DNA from: Arcicella lustrica
GTDB lineage: Bacteria > Bacteroidota > Bacteroidia > Cytophagales > Spirosomataceae
Length of the DNA: 64,000 nucleotides
Direction: 5' to 3'
Assembly: GCF_034930985.1 (NCBI RefSeq)
Contig: NZ_JAYGIM010000009.1
Location: 124,001-188,000 of the forward strand
Under the pieces are notes generated by a model. It had not been told where the DNA came from. It did no database searches and was given only the letters and a program-made list of their open reading frames with translations. Within the stretch, counting starts at the first letter, position 1. Each line of letters starts with the position of its first letter. Position numbers and translations under genes: made by a program. Below are positions 58,365-64,000 of this stretch, in pieces.

Positions 58365-59048
58365 CTATAACTTTATTTCAGGTTCTTGGTCATCAAAGAA
58401 AACATAGTTCAAAAAGTCTAAGTAAGGTTTTAAGGTAAAACATGCTTCAGTGACTTTTTGAACAAAATTATCAGCACTTACTTCTTCATTTGAAAATTGA
58501 TGCCAAAAGAATAATTGCTTTTTTCGAAGTAATTCAATTTCTGGATGCTCTTTTGAATAACCTTTTGGCGCAGATTTTACCGATTCTCCTTCTGCTTCTC
58601 CAAATACTTTTACAAATTCAGGATTATAAATAATGGACTTTAATTCCTGCGCATTATAATCAATTTCTTGTCGGAGTTTTGCTAATTGTTCTGGGGTTGG
58701 CGAGTACATTCCACCGCCAAGAAAAGACTTATTGTCTTCAATATGAAGATAATAATCCATTCTGCCAGATTTTCTTCCACCTGCCGAAAAACTAGCAGAC
58801 AACCACGTTTTATAAGGCGCTTTGTCTTTAGTAAAACGAACATCTCTTGCTATTCTGTAATTGCAGTCTTTTACTTCAACGCCAGTCATGTCTTCAAAAG
58901 CGGCGATTGAGCCAATCAATTCTTTAATAGTAACTTCAAAATTAGCTTTTACGCCATCGTAAGTTTTTTTGTTGGCATGAAACCATTCACGAGTATTGTT
59001 TTCTTTAAGTTGATTCAGGTAATTGAAAGTGGAAGAAGGAACAGACAT
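58365..59048 (-). CDS. DUF2461 family protein
   Basis: 227 residues of the TIGR02453/DUF2461 family: FNYLNQLKENNTREWFHANKKTYD, DCNYRIARDVRFTKDKAPYKTW, FLGGGMYSPTPEQLAKLRQEID. Complete family length. Function unknown. It ends 1 bp from the convergent EEP gene. Confidence 0.93.
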   Translation of the reverse strand: MSVPSSTFNYLNQLKENNTREWFHANKKTYDGVKANFEVTIKELIGSIAAFEDMTGVEVKDCNYRIARDVRFTKDKAPYKTWLSASFSAGGRKSGRMDYYLHIEDNKSFLGGGMYSPTPEQLAKLRQEIDYNAQELKSIIYNPEFVKVFGEAEGESVKSAPKGYSKEHPEIELLRKKQLFFWHQFSNEEVSADNFVQKVTEACFTLKPYLDFLNYVFFDDQEPEIKL

Positions 59049-59219
59049 TGTTTAGAATTTTAAAACGTTGAAATGATAATTTGTACAAATAAAAATACTT
59101 AATTCATGATTTCCGTTAAATCGAGTAAGCTTGATTTGATGGATTCATGGATTTTAATCAATTTTGTAGAATAATAACAATAATTACACAAAACAGTTTA
59201 CGATTATACCCTTTTTAAA

Positions 59220-60191
59220 ATGCGAATTCTAACAGGCATACAAGCATCAGGCAGACCACATTTAGGGAATGTTCTGGGTGCCATTCGTCCAGCCATCGAA
59301 TTATCAAAAAATCCAGCCAATGAATCTTTTTTGTTCATTGCTGATTTGCATACGCTTACTTCATTAAAAGATGGCAAGCAACTTCGTGAAAATACTTATG
59401 CTATTGCTGCAGCTTGGTTAGCTTGCGGTTTTGATGCCGATAAGAATTTTTTCTATCGTCAATCAAAATTAGCAGGTTATCACACAGAGTTAATGTGGTA
59501 TTTAAGCTGTTTTACGCCATTTCCGATGTTGGCAAATGGACATAGTTTCAAAGAAAAATCTGAAAAATTAGCCAATGTAAATGCTGGTTTATTTACTTAT
59601 CCAGTTTTACAAGCTGCTGATATAATGCTTTATGATGCTCATTTGGTTCCAGTGGGTCGTGACCAACGTCAACATCTTGAAATGACAAGAGATTTGGGCG
59701 GGGCTTTCAATAACCAATACGGCGAAAATACACTGGTAATTCCTGAAGCAAAAATTGACGAAACAGTGATGGTGATTCCAGGAACTGATGGACAAAAAAT
59801 GTCAAAATCTTATGGGAATTACATTGATATTTTCTTATATGAAAAAGAATTGTTGAAATCTGTGAAGAAGATTGTTACTGATGCTACTCCGTTGGAAGAA
59901 CCTAAAAATCCTGAAACAGATAATGTTTTCAAACTTTATTCTTTAGTAGCAACTAACGATGAAATTGAAGAAATGAAAGCAAATTACTTAGCAGGAGGTT
60001 ACGGTTATGGACATGCAAAACAAGCTTTGCATCAAGTATTAGTACGTGAATTTGCGAAGGAAAGAGAATTGTTTAATTATTATATGAACAATACGAATGA
60101 GCTAGAACAAAAATTGCAAGAAGGAGAAGCCAAAGCTGCAATAATTGCTAAAGCAACAATGGAAAGAGTTCGTGAAAAAATGAATTTTTAA
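59220..60191 (+). CDS. trpS: tryptophanyl-tRNA synthetase
   Basis: 323 residues, class I synthetase charging tRNA-Trp. HIGH-like signature ASGRPHLGNVLGAIRP and KMSKS in GTDGQKMSKSYGNYID, with YPVLQAADIMLYDAHLVPVGRDQRQH-type tryptophan pocket around residues 130-150. Length typical. Single gene followed by a PAP2 gene at 18 bp. Confidence 0.96.
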   Translation: MRILTGIQASGRPHLGNVLGAIRPAIELSKNPANESFLFIADLHTLTSLKDGKQLRENTYAIAAAWLACGFDADKNFFYRQSKLAGYHTELMWYLSCFTPFPMLANGHSFKEKSEKLANVNAGLFTYPVLQAADIMLYDAHLVPVGRDQRQHLEMTRDLGGAFNNQYGENTLVIPEAKIDETVMVIPGTDGQKMSKSYGNYIDIFLYEKELLKSVKKIVTDATPLEEPKNPETDNVFKLYSLVATNDEIEEMKANYLAGGYGYGHAKQALHQVLVREFAKERELFNYYMNNTNELEQKLQEGEAKAAIIAKATMERVREKMNF

Positions 60192-60209
60192 AGGCATAAA
60201 ATAATTCTG

Positions 60210-60770
60210 ATGAATCAACTTGACACAGAAGTATTTTTATGGCTTAATTCATTGCATAACAATACCTTCGACCCAATAATGGCTTGGATTTCAGGACGAA
60301 ACTCTTGGATTCCGCTTTATTTAGCAATCATTGGTCTAATTATTTGGCGATATAAAAAGCAATCTTTGTCCATGTTACTTACTATTATTGTAAGCGTAGC
60401 GTTGGCAGACCAGATTTGTTCATCGTTTTTTAAACCATTTGTCGAAAGACTTCGTCCTTGTCATGAACCAGCCATTCAACATTTAGTACATGTTGTTGGC
60501 AATTGTGGTGGACAATTTGGCTTTTGTTCATCACACGCTGCCAATTCTTTTACTTTGGCAATGAGCCTTTTATTATTAGTTGGCAAAGAATATACTTGGG
60601 TTAAATATCTTTTTGTATGGGCAATAATTGTTTCGTATAGTCGTATTTATGTTGGTGTTCATTATCCGCTTGATGTATTAGCTGGTGCTGGAGTAGGCGT
60701 TTTGTCGGCATTTATTTCTTTTAAAATTTACCAATTCTATTTATCTAAAAATGTTCATGAAGTTTCATAA
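60210..60770 (+). CDS. PAP2-family phosphatase
   Basis: 186 residues, five or six membrane segments. Phosphatase motifs: KPFVERLRP (KX6RP), CSSHAANSF (PSGH-like; here SSHA) and SRIYVGVHYPLDVLAG (SRX5HX3D). Related to undecaprenyl-diphosphate phosphatases of the BacA-independent type and other lipid phosphatases. Co-transcribed with trpS and DUF2147, whose start overlaps its end. Confidence 0.9.
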   Translation: MNQLDTEVFLWLNSLHNNTFDPIMAWISGRNSWIPLYLAIIGLIIWRYKKQSLSMLLTIIVSVALADQICSSFFKPFVERLRPCHEPAIQHLVHVVGNCGGQFGFCSSHAANSFTLAMSLLLLVGKEYTWVKYLFVWAIIVSYSRIYVGVHYPLDVLAGAGVGVLSAFISFKIYQFYLSKNVHEVS

Positions 60771-61188
60771 ATTATTGCCTTTACTTTTTTTGTTGTGTTC
60801 CTTTAAAAGTAATGACGGTTCAGAAGAAATAGTAGGAATGTGGTTTACGCAGGATAAAGCATCTAAAATTCAAATTTTCAAACACGATAATCAGTATTTT
60901 GGAAAAATTGTATGGCTGAAATCTCCTCTTATCAATGGGAAAGCAATTGTAGATGGAAAAAATCCAGAAGAAAAACTTCGTTCAAGAGCAGTTTTAGGCT
61001 TGTCAATTTTTAACAGATTTGTTTTTGAAGGAAATAACAGCTGGACGAAGGGAGAAATTTACGATGTGAGAACTGGAAGAACTGTTTCTGGAAAACTATC
61101 ACTGAAAAATAAAAATACTTTAGATGTTAGAGGATTTCTGGGGAATCCAATTTTTGGAAAAACTGTAACACTAATAAGAGCAGAGTAA
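60757..61188 (+). CDS. DUF2147 secreted protein
   Basis: 143 residues from the second in-frame ATG (MKFHKLLPLLFLLC); an upstream ATG at 60751 is also possible. A signal peptide is followed by the DUF2147 beta-barrel-like domain: VGMWFTQDKASKIQIFK, YFGKIVWLKSP, GEIYDVRTGRTVSGKLSL, NTLDVRGFLGNPIFGKTVT. Usually periplasmic; function unknown. Overlaps the PAP2 gene by 14 bp. Confidence 0.88.
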   Translation: MKFHKLLPLLFLLCSFKSNDGSEEIVGMWFTQDKASKIQIFKHDNQYFGKIVWLKSPLINGKAIVDGKNPEEKLRSRAVLGLSIFNRFVFEGNNSWTKGEIYDVRTGRTVSGKLSLKNKNTLDVRGFLGNPIFGKTVTLIRAE

Positions 61189-61193
61189 AAATA

Positions 61194-61233
61194 AAAAAGA
61201 GTACTCATTGATTTTGAAATGAGTACTCTTTTT
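61194..61233. terminator. bidirectional terminator
   Basis: 16-bp stem AAAAAGAGTACTCATT and its complement, 8-nt loop, between convergent genes. Confidence 0.92.
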
Positions 61234-61235
61234 AT

Positions 61236-62258
61236 TTAATTATTTAACGATAATAAGAACAACATCGTATCTACACCATCTGCATAATCCCAAAGTTTGG
61301 GTTTTTGCGTTTCTCCGAAAGGAATACTTCCTTCAAACCAAGCTTCTTTTGAAACAATACATTGAATTTTATCTGTATTTGCGCTGATTTTTTGTGATAA
61401 ATCTTCCTTGTTTTGATACACTTCATAAAAAATAACAGAAATAGGAGAGACCAAAGAATCATTTTCTGTTAAAATCAAAAAGCCATTATCGTAATGATGC
61501 ACTTGGTTGACCAAATAAATAGATTTATTATAGTCGTAATTATTTTTGTACTTATTATGATAGAAAATATCACCAAGCGATTCAATACTATCATAGAAAT
61601 TTACGAAATCGTAATCTTGCGGTACGTAAAATTTAGAAATGTTTCTACAACCTAAACCATAATAGTCAGTAATGTCTTTACCAAGATTTAAAAAATCATC
61701 TTCCGTTTCATTACTATTTAATATGGCTACAGAACTTCTATTTTGTCTGATGATATGTGGCTTATTCCTGAAGTAATATTCAAAATAACGAGCTGAATTA
61801 TCAGAACCTGTAGCAATTAAAGCATCGACTTCGTTCATTTTCTCGCTAATTCTAATTCCTAAAGCTGGATTAGTTTCCAATAATTTTTCAATCAAAGCCA
61901 ACATTAAAACAGAATCCTGCGAACTTACTTTAGCCACACATTCATGTCCTGAAATAACCACGGTCAACAAATCATGAAATCCGACTGCTGGAATGTTTCC
62001 AGCCATTATTACTCCAATGCTTTTAATAATTTGTGGTCTGTCTGGGATTTCGTATAAACCTGCCCAACTTTCCAACAAATTCCTATCCAAATAAAAATCA
62101 GCAATTGATTGAATAGATTTTCTGGTATTTTCTAGTGTAAACCAATTGTTTTGATGCGAAGCCCTATCTGCCCATTCCTCAATTACTGATTGATTGTCTT
62201 CGTTTTTTAGAAAATCTCCTAAGTTTACGAATGCGTCAATTCTTGCTTGTAAATCCAT
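61236..62258 (-). CDS. acyl-CoA reductase (LuxC-like family)
   Basis: 340 residues, aldehyde-dehydrogenase superfamily, reducing acyl-CoA to aldehyde. Seen: VIMAGNIPAVGFHDLLTVVISGH (nucleotide loop), ALIATGSDNSARYFEYYF, and the catalytic Cys in YYGLGCRNISKFYVP. Shorter than Vibrio LuxC, as is typical of the Bacteroidota version. The divergent dicluster ferredoxin gene is 190 bp upstream, a pairing that recurs in the phylum as I recall it. It may reduce fatty acyl groups for lipids, but the product is unknown. Confidence 0.88.
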   Translation of the reverse strand: MDLQARIDAFVNLGDFLKNEDNQSVIEEWADRASHQNNWFTLENTRKSIQSIADFYLDRNLLESWAGLYEIPDRPQIIKSIGVIMAGNIPAVGFHDLLTVVISGHECVAKVSSQDSVLMLALIEKLLETNPALGIRISEKMNEVDALIATGSDNSARYFEYYFRNKPHIIRQNRSSVAILNSNETEDDFLNLGKDITDYYGLGCRNISKFYVPQDYDFVNFYDSIESLGDIFYHNKYKNNYDYNKSIYLVNQVHHYDNGFLILTENDSLVSPISVIFYEVYQNKEDLSQKISANTDKIQCIVSKEAWFEGSIPFGETQKPKLWDYADGVDTMLFLLSLNN

Positions 62259-62448
62259 TTTTTGTAATTTTTTACAAATTTACAGAAATCCTTTGAAATA
62301 TTTTTTTTCAATAGTCTTTAAACTTTATAGGCTATTCAAGGTTTAACTGTTAATTTTGTGAATGATTTAAGGAAATTCAATGTTTTGGATTCTAACAGAG
62401 GTATTAAATCAATTTTAAGAAAGCATATACAATTAAAAAGAAGTTTTT

Positions 62449-62796
62449 ATGGCAATTATCATAACCGAAGAATGCATCAATTGCGGTGCTTGCGAGCCAG
62501 AATGCCCTAATACAGCAATTTATGAAGGTGGTGTTGAATGGACTTGGGCTGGAGGAACCAAATTAGTGGACGTTGAGTTAGAAGACGGTTCTGTTATTGG
62601 AGGGAAAGACCCAATGACACCCATTTCAGATGAATTTTATTACATCGTTTCAGATAAATGTACTGAATGTATGGGCTTCCATGAAGAGCCTCAATGTGCT
62701 GCTGTTTGTCCAGTAGATTGTTGCGTTCCTGATCCAGACCATGAAGAAGACGAAGAAACACTTTATGCGAAAAAGGCATGGTTACACGCTGAATAG
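62449..62796 (+). CDS. 2[4Fe-4S] dicluster ferredoxin
   Basis: 115 residues. First cluster motif CINCGACEPECP (Cys9, 12, 15, 19), second CTECMGFHEEPQCAAVCP (CX2CX8CX3CP), followed by a polar tail typical of the long Allochromatium-type ferredoxins. Low-potential electron carrier in the cytoplasm. It is divergent from the acyl-CoA reductase gene and ends at a strong terminator. Confidence 0.95.
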   Translation: MAIIITEECINCGACEPECPNTAIYEGGVEWTWAGGTKLVDVELEDGSVIGGKDPMTPISDEFYYIVSDKCTECMGFHEEPQCAAVCPVDCCVPDPDHEEDEETLYAKKAWLHAE

Positions 62797-62815
62797 TTAA
62801 TTTTTCAATCATTTC

Positions 62816-62850
62816 AAAGCCCTGATTTAGTAATAAGTCAGGGCTTTTTT
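62816..62850 (+). terminator. terminator after the ferredoxin gene
   Basis: Stem AAAGCCCTGA / TCAGGGCTTT with a T6 run. The remainder of the 329-bp gap up to 63125 is AT-rich and holds only the porin promoter. Confidence 0.9.
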
Positions 62851-63047
62851 ATTGGAAAAATTATATTTTTTCTGGATATTTTACTTTAAGAATATTTGGT
62901 TTTTGGTCGATATTTCAGAATATGTTAAAAATGAACTTGTTGATTAAAAATATTGACTTTATTTTGAGATATATGGTTTAAATTATGCCTGTTTTGTACT
63001 ATTTTTTGAAAAAAAGCCCAAAATAGGTTAAAAATTTGCACATAAAA

Positions 63048-63079
63048 TTTGGAATAGTAAATATTACCTATAATATTTG
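63048..63079 (+). promoter_or_regulatory. promoter of the porin gene
   Basis: TTTG (63048-63051), 20-nt spacer, AATATTTG (63072-63079), seven of eight matches to TAnnTTTG, about 45 nt before the ATG. Confidence 0.5.
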
Positions 63080-63125
63080 CAATGTAATCAAGCATTAATA
63101 TTTAAACATTCAACCAAAGATTATT

Positions 63126-64000
63126 ATGAAAAAAACCTTAATCACGTTATTTTCTTTGTTTTTAGCAGTTCCTGCATTTTCTCAAGATAAGGAGGAAGAC
63201 AAAGGTAAGTTTACTTTCTCTGGGTACATTGATTCTTACTACTTAGCAAACTTCAATAACCCTAGAGATATGAAAAACACAGGTGCATCTGGAACAGCTA
63301 GAGCATTTGATCAAAAAACTGGATTTTCATTGGGTCTTGTTCAAACTAAAATTGGATATGCAACAGCTAAGTCTGATGTAGTTGTTGACTTGGCATTCGG
63401 TCCAAACGCTGACTTAGGTAACTACGGTAACGCATTGGGTCCATTAGGAAATGGTTCTTCTTTAGTTATCAAACAAGCTTATTTCAACTGGAAGGCTACA
63501 GATAAATTAACATTGACTGCTGGTCAGTTTGGTACACACATCGGTTATGAAGTAATTGATGCTCCAGTAAACTATCACTACTCACTTTCAAACTTGTTCA
63601 ACAATGGTCCATTCTACCATGTTGGTGTTAAGGCAGCTTACGCAGTATCTGATAAATTTGCTTTAATGGGCGGTATTGTAAATGGTGTTGACCAACTTTA
63701 CAGCAACAACGAGAAACCAGGTTTAATTGCTCAAGTATTTGTTCAACCTGTTAGTGGATGGAACGTATATGTAAACGGAATCACTGCAAACCGTAATACT
63801 AAAGATGCAACTACTGGTACTACAGATGCTGGAACATACAATTTGTTAGATTTGTCAACTACTTATCAAGTAACTGAGAAATTCTTATTAGGTTTAAACG
63901 CAGCAACTGGTAAGCAAAACTACGCTGCTGGTGATGGCAAAACTTGGGGAGGATTTGCAGTATATCCAAAATATGATTTTACAAGTACATTCAGCTTAGG
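63126..64000 (+). CDS. outer membrane porin (BBP2/OmpL-like), 5' part (cut by window edge)
   Basis: At least 291 residues, running off the right edge. Signal peptide MKKTLITLFSLFLAVPAFSQ, then a barrel of alternating strands: FTFSGYIDSYYLANFNNP, FSLGLVQTKIGYATAKSDVV, AYFNWKATDKLTLTAGQFGT, FYHVGVKAAYAVSDKFALMGG. It resembles putative beta-barrel porin-2 (OmpL-like) proteins. Codon use looks biased towards a small codon set, as in abundant proteins. The substrate is unknown. Confidence 0.85.
   Translation, partial: MKKTLITLFSLFLAVPAFSQDKEEDKGKFTFSGYIDSYYLANFNNPRDMKNTGASGTARAFDQKTGFSLGLVQTKIGYATAKSDVVVDLAFGPNADLGNYGNALGPLGNGSSLVIKQAYFNWKATDKLTLTAGQFGTHIGYEVIDAPVNYHYSLSNLFNNGPFYHVGVKAAYAVSDKFALMGGIVNGVDQLYSNNEKPGLIAQVFVQPVSGWNVYVNGITANRNTKDATTGTTDAGTYNLLDLSTTYQVTEKFLLGLNAATGKQNYAAGDGKTWGGFAVYPKYDFTSTFSL

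Noticed and set aside
1..64000. tRNA, rRNA, tmRNA or riboswitch genes
   Set aside because: I looked through the intergenic regions and recognised none. A tRNAscan or Rfam search would settle it.

Overview
The window is AT-rich chromosomal DNA from a member of the Bacteroidota. The order is probably Cytophagales (the Arcicella, Emticicia or Flectobacillus side), but that placement is inference from gene content, not a database match. Supporting signs are -7 promoter elements of the form TAnnTTTG, weak or absent Shine-Dalgarno sequences, the DUF1501/DUF1800 pair, a GH3-type acyl-adenylating enzyme, an acyl-CoA reductase beside a dicluster ferredoxin, many Sec signal peptides and lipoproteins, and intergenic DNA rich in palindromes and short-word repeats.

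Layout. 0-10 kb: the edge of a TolC-type efflux gene, then infC and thrS on the minus strand, and rpmI-rplT on the plus strand (the usual thrS-infC-rpmI-rplT cluster split into two arms). A NuiA-like nuclease inhibitor, a DUF937 protein, a NifS-type cysteine desulfurase and an XdhC protein follow. 9-12 kb: two envelope proteins, and a divergent HxlR regulator/nitroreductase pair. 12.1-15 kb: a non-coding repeat zone with three copies of a nested inverted repeat, a 42-bp satellite and an inverted-repeat element, around one uncharacterised internally duplicated protein. 15-23 kb: membrane pyrophosphatase, then leuC - S23-like four-helix protein - leuD - citramalate-synthase-like gene - leuB, whose gaps are filled with 7-nt word repeats. 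23-28 kb: DUF1800/DUF1501, a J-KTSC protein, a beta-barrel protein, a DUF3667 membrane protein. 28-31.9 kb: an island of two PD-(D/E)XK (Rpn-type) nuclease cassettes made by tandem duplication, with 21-bp minisatellites, and an unknown membrane protein. 32-38.8 kb: dnaK, a 2-hydroxyacid dehydrogenase, two universal stress proteins, a Gly/Tyr-rich secreted protein. 38.8-43 kb: a sialidase-like protein and two GH29 fucosidases. 43-48 kb: a LysM protein with a lysozyme-like region, a third Rpn gene, and a plsC-like/GNAT/umuD/umuC operon. 48-62.8 kb: surE, a GH3-family gene, LysE and NUDIX, a CDF transporter with an alpha/beta hydrolase, a two-component system with a coiled-coil protein, an EEP-family protein, DUF2461, trpS, PAP2, DUF2147, LuxC-like acyl-CoA reductase and ferredoxin. 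The last gene is a porin cut by the window edge.

The most interesting signals are these. (1) Degenerate repeats built on a 7-nt unit start directly at or within a few bases of stop codons, and as inverted arms they enclose the S23-like gene between leuC and leuD. (2) The Rpn cassette was duplicated, and its nuclease core now differs while the last 17 codons and flanks remain nearly identical. (3) Three nested palindromes carry a loop that is inverted in one copy. (4) The synthase in the leu cluster keeps the pyruvate-pocket residues of Leptospira citramalate synthase, so the cluster may make isoleucine precursors. (5) Repeats with exact 11-bp phasing, likely response-regulator boxes, lie upstream of the two-component operon, a coiled-coil gene and a universal stress gene. 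(6) A NifS-like desulfurase lies beside XdhC.
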